DNA of 64,000 nucleotides. It comes from Idiomarinaceae bacterium HL-53 (GTDB lineage Bacteria; Pseudomonadota; Gammaproteobacteria; Enterobacterales; Alteromonadaceae). Below are positions 34,280 to 45,438 of the stretch, one piece after another. Each line of letters starts with the position of its first letter. Position 1 is the first letter of the stretch. The stretch is from the NCBI GenBank assembly GCA_001458075.1, contig LN899469.1, forward strand, positions 496,001 through 560,000, in the 5' to 3' direction. The notes beneath the pieces were generated by a model that was given only the letters and a program-made list of their open reading frames with translations, was not told the origin of the DNA and ran no database searches. Position numbers and translations under genes: made by a program.

Positions 34280-34307
34280 GAATCCGTAGTTAGCTAACTA
34301 CGGATTC
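34280..34307. repeat. Perfect 28-base palindrome
   Basis: The sequence runs from GAATCCGTAGTTAG through its centre at AGCT to CTAACTACGGATTC and is identical to its reverse complement over 28 bases without any spacer. It sits between the Xre gene and the converging pckA end, immediately beside the larger inverted repeat. It could act as a two-way terminator, although no T-run follows on either strand, or as a protein-binding site. Confidence 0.75.
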
Positions 34308-34319
34308 TAGTCAACTTCT

Positions 34320-35921
34320 TTAAATTTGCGGACCCGCAGCGACCAAGGACTGGCCTTCGCTGGTGTCAGTGAACTTCTCGAAGTTCGCGACGAAGCGACG
34401 CGCTAAATCTTGTGCACGCACGTCCCACTCTTCTGCATTTTTATAAGTGTTACGCGGGTCAAGAATATTTGCATCGTCTACACCAGGAAGTACTGTCGGC
34501 ATTGCCAAGTTAAAGTATGGCAACTGCACAAATTCCGCGTCTTCAATTGAGCCATCTAGAATGGCATCGATAATCGCCCGCGTGGCTTTTATCGAAATAC
34601 GCTTACCCGTGCCATTCCAGCCCGTATTCACCAAATAAGCTTGTGCACCTGCTGCGGCCATACGCTTTTCTAATACTTCCGCATATTGTGTTGGGTGCAA
34701 GCTCAAGAATGCGGCACCGAAACATGCAGAGAACGTAGGCGTCGGCTCAGTAATACCACGCTCCGTACCGGCTAATTTCGCAGTGAAACCAGAAAGGAAA
34801 TGGTATTTTGCCTGTTCAAAAGTAAGTTTCGACACCGGTGGTAGCACACCGAATGCGTCTGCAGTTAAGAAAATCACCTTCTTCGCATGACCCGCCTTAG
34901 AAACCGGCTTCACAATGTTGTCGATGTGATAAATCGGGTAAGATACACGGGTGTTTTCGGTTTTAGAGCCGTCGTCGTAGTCTACCGTGCCGTCTTCACG
35001 CACAGTGACGTTCTCAAGCAACGCATCACGGCGAATTGCACGGAAAATATCGGGCTCTGCTTCTTCCGAAAGGTTAATCGTTTTCGCGTAACAACCGCCT
35101 TCGAAGTTAAAAACGCCATCGTCATCCCAGCCATGCTCATCGTCGCCAATCAGCTCTCGTTTAGGGTCGGTTGATAAGGTAGTTTTACCCGTACCTGACA
35201 AACCGAAAAATACCGCTACGTCACCTTCTTTACCTACGTTGGCAGAGCAGTGCATTGAGGCGATGCCTTTCAGCGGTAAGAAGTAGTTCATCATGGAGAA
35301 CATACCTTTCTTCATTTCACCGCCGTACCAAGTTCCGCCAATTAACTGCATGCCTTCGGTAAGGTTGAACGCCACAAAATTTTCAGAATTCAAACCATGC
35401 TCTTGCCACTTGTCATTAATACATTTGGCGCCATTCATCACTACAAAGTCAGGCTTGAAACTCTCAAGCTCTTCCTCAGAAGGGCGAATGAACATGTTTT
35501 TCACGAAATGCGCTTGCCACGCTACTTCCGTAATAAAACGGACCGATAAACGTGTGTCTTCGTTGGCACCACAGAAAGCGTCAACCACGAATAAACGCTT
35601 GTTAGAGAGCTGAGTAGTAACCGTGCTCTTTAAATCTGACCACACTTCTGGAGTAATTGGCTTGTTGTCATTTTTACCTTGATCTGACCACCATACGGTG
35701 TCCCGTGTTGTGTCGTCGCGAACGATATATTTGTCTTTTGGCGAGCGACCAGTAAAAATGCCGGTATCCACTGCAACAGCGCCGTTGCTGGTGACTCGGC
35801 CTTTCTCATAACCGGTGAGTTCTGGACGAGTTTCTTCTTCGAAAAGCAACTCATACGAAGGATTGTAAACAATCTCAGTAACGTCTGTAATGCCGTATTG
35901 GCTCAGATCCAGGTTGGCCAT
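34320..35921 (-). CDS. pckA: Phosphoenolpyruvate carboxykinase (ATP)
   Basis: PckA converts oxaloacetate to phosphoenolpyruvate, the first committed gluconeogenic step. The 533-residue protein has the family motifs [24 protein letters not shown], the kinase loop [32 protein letters not shown] and NTGWNGTG. Length is normal for the ATP-dependent type. In E. coli it lies beside envZ-ompR; here it is 30 kb from them. The upstream 130 bases hold AT-rich sequence suited to a promoter, with no site recognised. Confidence 0.96.
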   Translation of the reverse strand: MANLDLSQYGITDVTEIVYNPSYELLFEEETRPELTGYEKGRVTSNGAVAVDTGIFTGRSPKDKYIVRDDTTRDTVWWSDQGKNDNKPITPEVWSDLKSTVTTQLSNKRLFVVDAFCGANEDTRLSVRFITEVAWQAHFVKNMFIRPSEEELESFKPDFVVMNGAKCINDKWQEHGLNSENFVAFNLTEGMQLIGGTWYGGEMKKGMFSMMNYFLPLKGIASMHCSANVGKEGDVAVFFGLSGTGKTTLSTDPKRELIGDDEHGWDDDGVFNFEGGCYAKTINLSEEAEPDIFRAIRRDALLENVTVREDGTVDYDDGSKTENTRVSYPIYHIDNIVKPVSKAGHAKKVIFLTADAFGVLPPVSKLTFEQAKYHFLSGFTAKLAGTERGITEPTPTFSACFGAAFLSLHPTQYAEVLEKRMAAAGAQAYLVNTGWNGTGKRISIKATRAIIDAILDGSIEDAEFVQLPYFNLAMPTVLPGVDDANILDPRNTYKNAEEWDVRAQDLARRFVANFEKFTDTSEGQSLVAAGPQI

Positions 35922-36056
35922 GCCAAGGACTCCTGCGGGTCAGTGTATTTTCAGAAATGTAATTTTATTACAGAATTGTAACTATAAATTTGTGGCGCAT
36001 AATACCGTTTTAAGGGTAAAAAAGATAGACGAAAAATCCCTCAATTTACCGTAAAT

Positions 36057-36680
<624 letters not shown>

Positions 36681-36754
36681 TTACGTGCGAAGCGACTACG
36701 AACTGCGTAAAATGCCCGCATATTTTCGACTCAAGCACACGCTAGGAGCATGAA

Positions 36755-37948
36755 ATGAAAACCGCTTTTTACGAACAACTACGCGGCCAAATTAAAGAAG
36801 TGAAGAACGAAGGCTTGTACAAGAATGAGCGCGCGATTAGCTCATCACAGTATTCTGAAATTGAAGTCAATGGACGTAAAGTTCTCAATTTCTGCGCTAA
36901 TAACTACTTGGGCTTAGCAAATCATCCAGATTTGATCAAAGCAGCGCAAGAAGGGCTCGATCAATATGGCTTTGGGGTTGCTTCGGTGCGCTTTATTTGC
37001 GGTACCCAAACCATTCACCAGCAGTTAGAAAAGAAAATCAGTGAATTTCTTGGTATGGAAGACACGATATTGTATTCATCTTGCTTCGACGCCAACGCCG
37101 GCCTCTTCGAAACGCTGCTAGGCCCAGAAGACGCCATTATCAGTGACGCGCTCAACCATGCGAGCATTATCGATGGCGTACGTCTCTGTAAAGCCAAGCG
37201 CTACCGCTACGCCAATAACGATGTGAGCGATTTGGAAAAGCAGCTCAAGCAAGCCAAAGCAGATGGTGCACGCCACATATTGATTGCAACCGACGGTGTT
37301 TTCTCAATGGATGGTATTATTGCCAACCTTCCGGGAATTTGTGATTTAGCAGATGAGTACGGCGCACTGGTCATGGTAGATGATTCACATGCGGTCGGCT
37401 TTGTAGGCGACAAAGGCCGTGGTACTCACGAGTATCACCAAGTGATGGATCGTGTCGATATTATTACCGGTACTTTGGGCAAGGCACTTGGTGGCGCTTC
37501 TGGCGGCTTCACTGCCGCGAAAAAAGAAGTTGTAGAATGGTTGCGCCAGCGTTCACGCCCTTATTTGTTCTCAAACTCACTGGCACCTTCGATCGTGTGC
37601 GCGAGCATAAAAGTACTCGAGATGTTGAGTGAAGGCGACGAATTGCGTGAGAAATTAAAAGACAACAGTGCATATTTCCGCGACAAAATGACGGCTGCAG
37701 GCTTCACGCTTGCAGGGGCAGATCATGCTATTATTCCAGTCATGCTAGGCGATGCAAAAGTTGCTGCGCACATGTCGGAGAGAATGCTTGAAGAAGGCAT
37801 TTATGTGGTTGGATTCTCATTCCCAGTAGTACCCAAAGGGCAAGCGAGAATTCGTACTCAGATGTCTGCAGCGCACACCCGCGAACAATTGGACCGAACA
37901 ATTGACGCCTTTATTCGTGTGGGCCGTGAATTAAAGATTATTGACTAA
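36755..37948 (+). CDS. kbl: 2-amino-3-ketobutyrate CoA ligase (glycine C-acetyltransferase)
   Basis: A PLP enzyme of 397 residues that cleaves 2-amino-3-ketobutyrate with CoA to glycine and acetyl-CoA, the second step of threonine degradation. [17 protein letters not shown], the [12 protein letters not shown] region, [11 protein letters not shown] and the PLP-lysine segment [14 protein letters not shown] are all present. TAGGAG lies before the ATG. tdh follows after 27 bases, which gives the complete pathway. Confidence 0.95.
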   Translation: MKTAFYEQLRGQIKEVKNEGLYKNERAISSSQYSEIEVNGRKVLNFCANNYLGLANHPDLIKAAQEGLDQYGFGVASVRFICGTQTIHQQLEKKISEFLGMEDTILYSSCFDANAGLFETLLGPEDAIISDALNHASIIDGVRLCKAKRYRYANNDVSDLEKQLKQAKADGARHILIATDGVFSMDGIIANLPGICDLADEYGALVMVDDSHAVGFVGDKGRGTHEYHQVMDRVDIITGTLGKALGGASGGFTAAKKEVVEWLRQRSRPYLFSNSLAPSIVCASIKVLEMLSEGDELREKLKDNSAYFRDKMTAAGFTLAGADHAIIPVMLGDAKVAAHMSERMLEEGIYVVGFSFPVVPKGQARIRTQMSAAHTREQLDRTIDAFIRVGRELKIID

Positions 37949-37975
37949 TAACCTGTTGAACCGAGGTATTAAAGT

Positions 37976-39004
37976 ATGAAAGTGCTAGCTAAGTTGAAAG
38001 CCGAACCCGGCATTTGGATGAGCGAAACCGAGGTTCCGGAGTGTGGTTATAACGACCTCCTTATCAAAATTAAGAAAACCGCGATTTGCGGTACCGACGT
38101 GCATATCTACAAATGGGACGATTGGTCACAAAAAACGATTCCGGTGGGTATGACAGTCGGTCACGAATATGTAGGCGTAGTCGCTAAAGTCGGTGAAGGT
38201 GTGCGCGGGTTTGAAGTCGGCGATCGCGTGTCTGGCGAAGGGCACATTACTTGTGGCCATTGCCGTAACTGTCGTGCTGGCCGGCGTCATTTGTGCCGTA
38301 ATACCGTCGGTGTCGGCGTCAATCGGCCGGGCGCATTTGCAGAATATCTATCGATCCCGGCTGAGAACGCTTTCAAACTGCCCGATGAAGTCACTGATGA
38401 TTTAGCCGCTATTTTTGATCCCTTTGGTAATGCAGTTCATACAGCGCTGAGTTTCGATTTAGTGGGTGAAGACGTATTGATCACCGGTGCCGGTCCTATT
38501 GGCATGATGGCAGCAGCTGTTGCTAAGCACGTCGGTGCACGTCACGTTGTAATCACCGACGTCAATGATTACCGTTTGGCGCTTGCTAAGAAGATGGGCG
38601 CAACACGCACCGTCAATACCATAAATGAATCGCTTGATGTGGTGATGAGCGAATTAGGCATGAAGGAAGGGTTCGACGTGGGCTTAGAGATGTCGGGGGT
38701 ACCCGTTGCCTTCAACCAAATGCTCAATGCGATGAATCACGGTGGCAAAATTGCCATGCTGGGTATTCCACCGGAAGATATGGCGATCGATTGGAACCAA
38801 GTGATTTTCAAAGGTTTGGTGATTAAAGGTATTTACGGTCGCGAAATGTTTGAAACATGGTACAAAATGGCATCTCTCATTCAAAGTGGTTTAGACTTAA
38901 GCCCAATGATTACGCACCATTTCCCTGTTGATCAGTTTGAAGAAGGGTTCCAAACCATGATCTCCGGGAAATCAGGGAAAGTTATATTAGATTGGGAAGC
39001 CTAA
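37976..39004 (+). CDS. tdh: L-threonine 3-dehydrogenase
   Basis: A zinc-dependent medium-chain dehydrogenase of 342 residues. Catalytic zinc ligands are in ICGTDVHIY and GHEYVG, the structural zinc site is [15 protein letters not shown], and the NAD motif is [13 protein letters not shown]. It oxidises threonine to 2-amino-3-ketobutyrate, the substrate of the kbl product encoded just upstream. GAGG precedes the start. The glpE gene follows after two bases. Confidence 0.96.
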   Translation: MKVLAKLKAEPGIWMSETEVPECGYNDLLIKIKKTAICGTDVHIYKWDDWSQKTIPVGMTVGHEYVGVVAKVGEGVRGFEVGDRVSGEGHITCGHCRNCRAGRRHLCRNTVGVGVNRPGAFAEYLSIPAENAFKLPDEVTDDLAAIFDPFGNAVHTALSFDLVGEDVLITGAGPIGMMAAAVAKHVGARHVVITDVNDYRLALAKKMGATRTVNTINESLDVVMSELGMKEGFDVGLEMSGVPVAFNQMLNAMNHGGKIAMLGIPPEDMAIDWNQVIFKGLVIKGIYGREMFETWYKMASLIQSGLDLSPMITHHFPVDQFEEGFQTMISGKSGKVILDWEA

Positions 39005-39006
39005 AC

Positions 39007-39330
39007 ATGGGTGAGTTTCAACATATTCAATTAGACGACGCACGTGCCCGCATTCAAGCGGGCACCTGTGTACTAGCCGATATTCGTGACGAACGTAGTT
39101 TCCAAGCAGGACATGTTGAACAAGCGGTATCGCTCAACAACCAGAACGTTCAAGAGTTTGTGTCTGATCATCAAAACCAGCCGGTAATCGTTGCTTGTTA
39201 TCATGGCGTGAGCAGCCAAAATGCTGCGCAATATCTTGCCTCACAAGGTGTTAAAGAAGTTTACAGCTTAGACGGCGGTATGACTGCATGGGCAACCCAA
39301 TACCCTGAGGACTTGGTAAGAGGCGCGTGA
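39007..39330 (+). CDS. glpE: Thiosulfate sulfurtransferase GlpE
   Basis: A single-domain rhodanese of 107 residues, length as in E. coli GlpE. The active-site loop is VACYHGVSSQNAA with the catalytic cysteine, and the CH2 motif GHVEQAVSLNNQN is present. The ATG at 39007 is chosen; an upstream TTG at 38992 would overlap tdh. glpG follows with a four-base overlap, the conserved glpE-glpG order. Confidence 0.9.
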   Translation: MGEFQHIQLDDARARIQAGTCVLADIRDERSFQAGHVEQAVSLNNQNVQEFVSDHQNQPVIVACYHGVSSQNAAQYLASQGVKEVYSLDGGMTAWATQYPEDLVRGA

Positions 39331-40133
39331 AGAAGCTCAAGCAGTCGCAAGACGAAGCACTGATTAAGTCGCTATACGCGCTACTGCTTAGGCATCGGGT
39401 TCCCGTGCATGTATCTGAAGAAAACGGTTCGATCGTGCTTTGGTTACTGCAACCTGCTTTTGAAGCGCAAGCGAAAGAGCTCATTCATCAATACTTATCC
39501 GATCCAGAGCAATTTAACCAACAGGTGCAATTTAAAGCACCGAATAGCTTAAAAATTATTTGGCATACGCTCGCTTCACAAGCAGGTGTTGTTACTTTTG
39601 TCGTTGCGTGTGCCGTGCTTCTAACTGCAGCTTTACAACTCATTTATTGGCAACAAACTACCACCGCACTGCTCATTGCGGAGCGCACGGCTCTGAGCTT
39701 TAATTGGGGCGAACCTTGGCGTCTCGTCACCCCGGCTTTTCTTCACTTCTCTGCGACGCATCTCATTTTTAACGTATTTTGGTGGTGGTATTTAGGCGGG
39801 CGCATCGAATTGACGCTTGGCCGCGGTGTTTTGTTTGGGCTTTTTGTGTTCACAGCGGTGCTATCTAACTACATTCAATTTGCCGTGAGCGGCCCGCTCT
39901 TCGGGGGCCTTTCGGGTGTGGTCTACGGATTGCTAGGTTTTTGTATGGTGATGAGTGCCAAACGGGGTGGCCCGCTCTGGCTCCCCCCGGCGCTACTTTT
40001 CTTTATGGTGGCGTGGCTTATTCTCGGCTATACCAATGTTCTGTGGGTGAATATGGCGAATGAAGCACACCTTGCCGGTTTACTGAGTGGCGCTGTTGCC
40101 GGTGCCTACTTTCGCTTTGTTTTGAAAAAATAA
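39327..40133 (+). CDS. glpG: Rhomboid intramembrane protease GlpG
   Basis: A 268-residue protein with an N-terminal cytoplasmic domain, then about six membrane segments. The catalytic serine is in GGLSGVVYGLLG and the histidine in NEAHLAGLLSGAVAGA, with the L1-loop WWWYLGGRIE region between spans 1 and 2. HFSATHLIFN is the conserved first motif. The start is a GTG that overlaps the glpE stop (GTGA). It cleaves membrane proteins within the bilayer; natural targets are poorly known. Confidence 0.92.
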   Translation: MKKLKQSQDEALIKSLYALLLRHRVPVHVSEENGSIVLWLLQPAFEAQAKELIHQYLSDPEQFNQQVQFKAPNSLKIIWHTLASQAGVVTFVVACAVLLTAALQLIYWQQTTTALLIAERTALSFNWGEPWRLVTPAFLHFSATHLIFNVFWWWYLGGRIELTLGRGVLFGLFVFTAVLSNYIQFAVSGPLFGGLSGVVYGLLGFCMVMSAKRGGPLWLPPALLFFMVAWLILGYTNVLWVNMANEAHLAGLLSGAVAGAYFRFVLKK

Positions 40134-40137
40134 CTGC

Positions 40138-40554
40138 CTACTGATAAATGTATTTCGTAAAAATCAGGTCTTGAATAATGTCTTGCCCGGTTTCCCTTTG
40201 AATTAACTCTTTCGCTGCGGCTAAGCAGGCTAAACGAATCTCTTCACGCCCTGTGAGCGAACGAACACGCGCCTCTGTTTCAGTACTCAACACGCGAATA
40301 AATGCGTCTCTTAATAACGGCGCATGATACTCAATAAGGCGCAAATCTTGCGTGCGTGGAACGCGCACTTCAACCGCAACTCGGATGTAGCCCAGTTGGG
40401 AAGCACCGCCGCTTTTCAAATAATTAGTGGTGATATCGGGTTCGAAACCAAAGTACGCATGTTGCGGCTCTTGGGCTTGCGCTGTTGCCATAGAAATGAT
40501 TAAAAGCCAGCAGCCGAAGAATATTTTTAAACCTTTTATCAAACGCTTATTCAT
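40138..40554 (-). CDS. FliL-family protein with a cleavable-type signal
   Basis: A 138-residue protein starting MNKRLIKGLKIFFGCWLLII, followed by SMATAQAQ, which looks like a signal peptidase I site rather than a lasting anchor. The rest follows the periplasmic domain of flagellar FliL (YIRVAVEVRV, LIEYHAPLLRDAFIRVLS, ETGQDIIQDLIFTKYI). No other flagellar gene adjoins it. The ATG at 40554 with AAAGGA upstream is preferred to a longer reading. It may be a FliL paralogue acting on the stator or a related function. Confidence 0.75.
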   Translation of the reverse strand: MNKRLIKGLKIFFGCWLLIISMATAQAQEPQHAYFGFEPDITTNYLKSGGASQLGYIRVAVEVRVPRTQDLRLIEYHAPLLRDAFIRVLSTETEARVRSLTGREEIRLACLAAAKELIQRETGQDIIQDLIFTKYIYQ

Positions 40555-40663
40555 AGTTTTGGTTCCTTTGTGACTGCTTTTATTATCGACCCGATAAAGG
40601 AAGGCTGAAGCAAAATTATCCTTCGGGTATGATAGCGCTATTGTTCCGAAATTCGACCTATTC

Positions 40664-41245
40664 ATGCAAATTAATCATAAATTCCCGGTTGGATGCGCCG
40701 CAGCTTGGGGCACACCAGCGAATGTAGATCTCGCACAAGAACCCGATTCAATGCGATCTTGGTTACTCGACGCCGGCTCCTTAACTGCAAAATTGAAGGC
40801 TGCGAGCCAGTCATTTCGGGTGCAGATTATCGATCAGAGAACGGCACCGGCAGAACCTCATGAGTTGGCTTTCTTAAATATTGAACCAACTGAAACCTGT
40901 GTGATCAGAGAGGTTCTATTGCTCTGTGACAATGTGCCTTGGGTATTTGCCCGCTCCGTTTTACCTATTGCTGCGCTCGACGTCGAACATCAAGTTTTAG
41001 TGCACATGGGTGAGAATCCTTTGGGCGAGAAATTATTTAGCGACACAAGGATTCGACCTGGCCCAATTGAAGTTGCCAAATTTTCAAATGCAGCGGCAGT
41101 TCACGCCATTGATGTCGGCAACAGCCAAGAAAAGAGAGATACCCTTTGGGGCAGAAGACGCAAGTTCGAACTCGCTCGAGGCGCTATTATAGTGGCGGAA
41201 GTATTCCTTTCTCCTGCACCTTGCTATGCTGATAATAACCACTAA
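40664..41245 (+). CDS. ubiC: Chorismate lyase
   Basis: UbiC removes pyruvate from chorismate to give 4-hydroxybenzoate, the first step of ubiquinone synthesis. The 193-residue protein has W-LLDAGSLTAKL, REVLLLCDNVPWVFARSVLP, the LGEKLF region and LWGRRRKFELARGAIIVAEVFL, which together define the family; R in VLP-type and E in VAEVFL are substrate contacts known in E. coli. ubiA follows after 24 bases, making the usual ubiCA operon. Confidence 0.93.
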   Translation: MQINHKFPVGCAAAWGTPANVDLAQEPDSMRSWLLDAGSLTAKLKAASQSFRVQIIDQRTAPAEPHELAFLNIEPTETCVIREVLLLCDNVPWVFARSVLPIAALDVEHQVLVHMGENPLGEKLFSDTRIRPGPIEVAKFSNAAAVHAIDVGNSQEKRDTLWGRRRKFELARGAIIVAEVFLSPAPCYADNNH

Positions 41246-41269
41246 TTTAAACGCAAAGGATATGACACC

Positions 41270-42145
41270 ATGAATCGACTCGATGCATACCGCGCACTGA
41301 TGCGCGTTGACAAACCGATTGGCACATGGCTTTTGGCCTGGCCAACCTTTTGGGCGCTGATGATTGCAGCAAATGGCGACCCGTCCGTGCGCTTAGTGGT
41401 TATATTTGCCGCCGGAGTATTTCTGATGCGCTCGGCAGGTTGTGTCATTAACGACTTCGCAGACCGACATCTCGATGGTGCGGTAGAACGAACCAAAGAC
41501 CGCCCACTGGCAACAAAGACAGTGACCTCTTTTGAGGCCTTAGTATTGTTCTCAATACTTATTTTTCTCTCCTTATTGTTAGTGCTCACCCTCAACAAAC
41601 TGACCATTATTTTGGCCTTTATCGCCGCAGGCCTCGCCATTCTCTATCCGTTTACGAAACGCTGGACTCACGGCCCACAATTCGTACTAGGCGCTGCATT
41701 TAGTATGGCTATACCCATGGCTTTCGCCGCGGCAACCAATAGCTTGCCACTCGTTTGTTGGCTGTTATTTATCGCCAACTTACTGTGGACTGTTGCCTAC
41801 GATACCGAGTATGCCATGGTCGATCGAGAAGATGACTTGCGGGTAGGGATCAAATCAACAGCCGTGCTCACAGGGAAATTCGATGTGTTCTTTATCGCTG
41901 TGTTGCAGGTGCTTGCCGTTGCAGTGCTCAGTTACCTGGGCTATCTAATCCAGGCAACATACGCCTATTGGGGCGGCTTAATGGGCATGTCTGCCCTATT
42001 TGTTTGGCAGTGGTTACTCATTATTAAAAGAGATCCGGCACGTTGTTTTCTCGCTTTTCGACAAAACCACTATGCCGGCATGATATTCGCACTCGGGCTA
42101 GCACTCCATTACTGGCTACCTGTACCCTTCGGGGCCTCAGTGTAA
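41270..42145 (+). CDS. ubiA: 4-hydroxybenzoate polyprenyltransferase
   Basis: A membrane prenyltransferase of 291 residues with about eight or nine spans. The two aspartate-rich metal-diphosphate motifs are NDFADRHLDGAVERTKDRP and YDTEYAMVDREDD. It attaches the polyprenyl tail to 4-hydroxybenzoate. It is second in the ubiCA operon and converges on plsB, the same order as in E. coli. Confidence 0.95.
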   Translation: MNRLDAYRALMRVDKPIGTWLLAWPTFWALMIAANGDPSVRLVVIFAAGVFLMRSAGCVINDFADRHLDGAVERTKDRPLATKTVTSFEALVLFSILIFLSLLLVLTLNKLTIILAFIAAGLAILYPFTKRWTHGPQFVLGAAFSMAIPMAFAAATNSLPLVCWLLFIANLLWTVAYDTEYAMVDREDDLRVGIKSTAVLTGKFDVFFIAVLQVLAVAVLSYLGYLIQATYAYWGGLMGMSALFVWQWLLIIKRDPARCFLAFRQNHYAGMIFALGLALHYWLPVPFGASV

Positions 42146-42159
42146 GGCACCTGTGTGCT

Positions 42160-44643
42160 CTAGGCTTGAATGGCGTTTGCAGGCGCTTGTTCATTCAACA
42201 AGCGCTTTACCGCGTCTTTAATCGTTAGCTGAATCGCACTTCCCATTAAGAAATCAACCTCCTCACTGAGCGCGGCTGTGCGTTCGTCAGACTGATAACC
42301 GCCGTCTTCAGCAACGGCAATGTAAGCTTGCTCCTTGAGCACGCTCACTAAAGTGCTAAATACTTTTTTGTCGTAGAATTCAGGCGCATCGATGCCATGA
42401 CGCGCTCCGAGCCGAATGGCCACCAGTTCACTGCACCGTTCAAGTTCATTGCGTGACAATGACTCGGATTGCTGCAATAGCTCCAACACCACGGCGTACC
42501 GAGCTAGTGTCTCGCCCGCAGCGTTCGCTAAGAGCACGAGCTGCACATAAGCCGCCTTATCGCGCGCCGGAATCTGATATTGGCCCTCACAGGATGTAAG
42601 CCAACCTAGCGCTTCAAACTCTTCACAGAGGGCTTCGATATACAACTCAATTTCTTCTGCCGAACGTGAAATAAAGAGCTCGGCTTGCACCATCGGGTAA
42701 ACCTTCCATACGAACGCTTTGAGTGCGGCTAAGGTAAAGCGTTGATGGCCTCGGGCATAACGTGCAATCAGCGCGGGCACAATATAGGTGTGCAAAATGT
42801 TATTGCGATAATAAGTCATACTCAAGGCTTGGCTTTGATCCAAGCTGACGACAATGCCCGCTTCATCTTCATGAACTTTAAACTTATCCATTTCACGCAC
42901 ATGTTGCCAAAGAGCTTCGGTATCAACCTCTCCTTCTGGAATTTGCATCCAGGCTGAAAACGGCACTTCTTGCTGCAACTTAATGTAAGCACTTACTTGC
43001 GCTAATAACTCATCTTTTGTGAGGCTTTCTCGCTCTGCGCTCAAAAGACATAAAGCCACCAAGTTAATTGGATTAATCGCTGCGCCTTCATTAATACGCT
43101 GCATTAATAAGTCAGCAAGCTGGTTTACACAGGGGGTTAGCCATCTCGGTTTCGCAGGTTCCTCTGTACCCTTCGTGACCGAATCGCGCCAGTTTGGAAC
43201 CACTTGATCAAGGTAATCACTTAATCGTACTGGCTGACCAAAAGTGACAAATCCAGTGCCAAAATTTCTAAGCTTTCTCAAAATTCCAAACACATGAAAT
43301 ATCGACTCTTTCTCTTTGCTCTTCCCTCTCAGCTCACTGTGGTAAGTACTCACTTCCATCACGTGCTCATAGCCTACATAAACAGGAACCAAGCTAATGG
43401 GACGGCTTATCCCTCGCAATTGTCCTTGTAATGTCATTGCGAGCATGCCGGTTTTCGGTGGTAGCAAGCGCCCAGTTCTACTGCGCCCCCCTTCCATGAA
43501 ATATTCGATGGCGTACCCCTTTTGAAATAGCCTTCCTAAATATTCGCGAAATACCGTGGAATAAAGTTTGTTTCCACGAAAACTCCGGCGAATAAAGAAT
43601 GCCCCGCCACGCCTGAAAATTGGGCCCATAGGAAAGAAATTAAGGTTCACCCCCGCTGCGATATGCGGAGGAACCAAGCCTTCTTTATAAATTATGTAAC
43701 TGAGTAGCAAATAGTCCATATGACTACGATGGCAAGGTACATAAATAATTTCATGTCCATCTTGGGCTAGTTGCCTTACAGATTCACTATTATGAACCGA
43801 GATCCCTTTATAGATCTTAGTCCAGAGCCAAGAGAAGAAGTGATCGCCGAACCGAACCAATCCCTCACGATAATCGGCTGCAATTTCTTTCAAATAACTT
43901 CGTGCGACCGCCTCTGCTTTTTCTTCACTTATATGCTTGGCCTTCGCTTCATCACGAATTGCCTTGCGAATGGCTGGCAAACGTAGAAGCTCTGCAATAA
44001 TCTCGGCGCGCCCCGTAAGCTTTGGCCCTGCAACCGCATGTCGTAATCGAGCAAAATGGGTACGTGCAACACGCTTTAATTTTTGCGCTAAATTCCTATC
44101 GCCTTTGAACTGATCGGTCATACGTCGCAAACTAACGGGCCGCGACACTCTTACTAAGGTGTTACGACCTGAGAACAAGACCAGCAAAAACTTCTTCCAT
44201 TTACCTGGTACGTCTATGTCGGCAGTAATCGTTTTAGATTCACGCTTATCTTTGCCCGGCTCGCGGCCCCAAAACATCCCAATGGGGTACATCAGCACAT
44301 TGAGGTCGTCGTATTGCTGGTGTAACTGCATAATTTCGGTAAAGGGCTGAATGGCGTCGTAGCCCAACCGATGTCTCTGATCTTCAACATACAAAACACG
44401 TGGAAAAGTTCGCCCTTTCACATCTAACGGTAAGGTGGGGTCTGGCAAACCTAACTCTGCCGTTGCTTGCTGCGTTACCACAAGATCTGCGGCCGAAGGC
44501 GAGCGCATTACATACACAACATGTTCAGGTTGCGATGGTACTTCGTCATGTTGATCTGCAATCGCCTTATACCGCGTGACAAGCTTTAGCGGCCATTTGA
44601 GTAGGTAAAAAAACCAAGAGGTATGCGTTTCCGACACGTTCAT
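42160..44643 (-). CDS. plsB: Glycerol-3-phosphate acyltransferase PlsB
   Basis: PlsB acylates glycerol-3-phosphate at the inner membrane, starting phospholipid synthesis. At 827 residues it has normal length. The acyltransferase blocks are VPCHRSHMDYLLLSY (HX4D), FFIRRSFRGN, FMEGGRSRTGRLLPPK and ISLVPVYVGYE. The ATG at 44643 has a GGAA upstream; a TTG three codons earlier is less likely. The gene is divergent from lexA, whose SOS boxes lie about 120 bases away. Confidence 0.95.
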   Translation of the reverse strand: MNVSETHTSWFFYLLKWPLKLVTRYKAIADQHDEVPSQPEHVVYVMRSPSAADLVVTQQATAELGLPDPTLPLDVKGRTFPRVLYVEDQRHRLGYDAIQPFTEIMQLHQQYDDLNVLMYPIGMFWGREPGKDKRESKTITADIDVPGKWKKFLLVLFSGRNTLVRVSRPVSLRRMTDQFKGDRNLAQKLKRVARTHFARLRHAVAGPKLTGRAEIIAELLRLPAIRKAIRDEAKAKHISEEKAEAVARSYLKEIAADYREGLVRFGDHFFSWLWTKIYKGISVHNSESVRQLAQDGHEIIYVPCHRSHMDYLLLSYIIYKEGLVPPHIAAGVNLNFFPMGPIFRRGGAFFIRRSFRGNKLYSTVFREYLGRLFQKGYAIEYFMEGGRSRTGRLLPPKTGMLAMTLQGQLRGISRPISLVPVYVGYEHVMEVSTYHSELRGKSKEKESIFHVFGILRKLRNFGTGFVTFGQPVRLSDYLDQVVPNWRDSVTKGTEEPAKPRWLTPCVNQLADLLMQRINEGAAINPINLVALCLLSAERESLTKDELLAQVSAYIKLQQEVPFSAWMQIPEGEVDTEALWQHVREMDKFKVHEDEAGIVVSLDQSQALSMTYYRNNILHTYIVPALIARYARGHQRFTLAALKAFVWKVYPMVQAELFISRSAEEIELYIEALCEEFEALGWLTSCEGQYQIPARDKAAYVQLVLLANAAGETLARYAVVLELLQQSESLSRNELERCSELVAIRLGARHGIDAPEFYDKKVFSTLVSVLKEQAYIAVAEDGGYQSDERTAALSEEVDFLMGSAIQLTIKDAVKRLLNEQAPANAIQA

Positions 44644-44762
44644 GAGTTCCAATGCTTTTGTGTTTTTTCTTAATATCAGATCATATCACTAGATTCAGTT
44701 CCATGCTTACTTCCTCAAAATATCTTTAAATTTTTTATTGCATCGGCTTGCACAGTGAAAAT

Positions 44763-44802
44763 TACTGTATATACTGACAGCATACTGTATGAATAAACAG
44801 GT
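44763..44802 (+). promoter_or_regulatory. Two LexA (SOS) boxes
   Basis: Box 1 is CTGTATATACTGACAG at 44765-44780 and box 2 is CTGTATGAATAAACAG at 44785-44800. Both obey the CTG-N10-CAG rule and are preceded by TA. They are four bases apart and box 2 ends eight bases before the lexA ATG, so they cover the promoter region and give autoregulation of lexA-sulA. Confidence 0.93.
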
Positions 44803-44808
44803 ACACCA

Positions 44809-45438
44809 ATGAGACCCTTAACGCCCAGACAAACAGAGATTCTCGAGCTCATCAAAGACCATATTGATGCCACGGGTATTCCACCCACGCGTGCAGAAAT
44901 AGCACAAAGGCTTGGTTTCAAGTCACCTAACGCCGCCGAAGAGCATTTAAAAGCGCTCGCCAAAAAGGGCGTGATTCAAATGGTACCCGGCACGTCTAGG
45001 GGAATACGGTTACTCAATGAAATAGACACCATTGTCGAACCGGCAAATCAAGGACTTCCATTGATTGGTCGCGTGGCAGCGGGGGAACCGATTTTGGCGC
45101 AGGAACATGTAGAAGCACATTACCGTGTCGACGAACATATGTTTCAACCGAACGCAGATTTTCTTCTTCGCGTTGCGGGTATGAGTATGAAAGATATCGG
45201 AATTCTCGATGGTGATTTGCTGGCAGTCCACAAAACCCAGGAAGCACGAAATGGCCAAATTATTGTCGCTCGAGTTGACGAAGATGTGACTGTTAAGCGT
45301 TTTGAGCGCCAAGGAAAAGTGGTGTTGTTACATCCTGAAAATGAAGAATTCTCAATTATCCGCGTCGATTTAGAACAGCAACCATTCACCATTGAAGGCC
45401 TAGCGGTCGGCGTAATTCGTAACGGAGGTTGGTTATGA
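44809..45438 (+). CDS. lexA: SOS repressor LexA
   Basis: A 209-residue repressor/autoprotease. The N-terminal winged HTH contains [20 protein letters not shown]. The self-cleavage site is the AG pair in VAAGEP, the catalytic serine is in [14 protein letters not shown] and the lysine in VTVKRF. Two SOS boxes precede it. sulA overlaps its stop codon, so the two are co-induced upon DNA damage. Confidence 0.97.
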   Translation: MRPLTPRQTEILELIKDHIDATGIPPTRAEIAQRLGFKSPNAAEEHLKALAKKGVIQMVPGTSRGIRLLNEIDTIVEPANQGLPLIGRVAAGEPILAQEHVEAHYRVDEHMFQPNADFLLRVAGMSMKDIGILDGDLLAVHKTQEARNGQIIVARVDEDVTVKRFERQGKVVLLHPENEEFSIIRVDLEQQPFTIEGLAVGVIRNGGWL

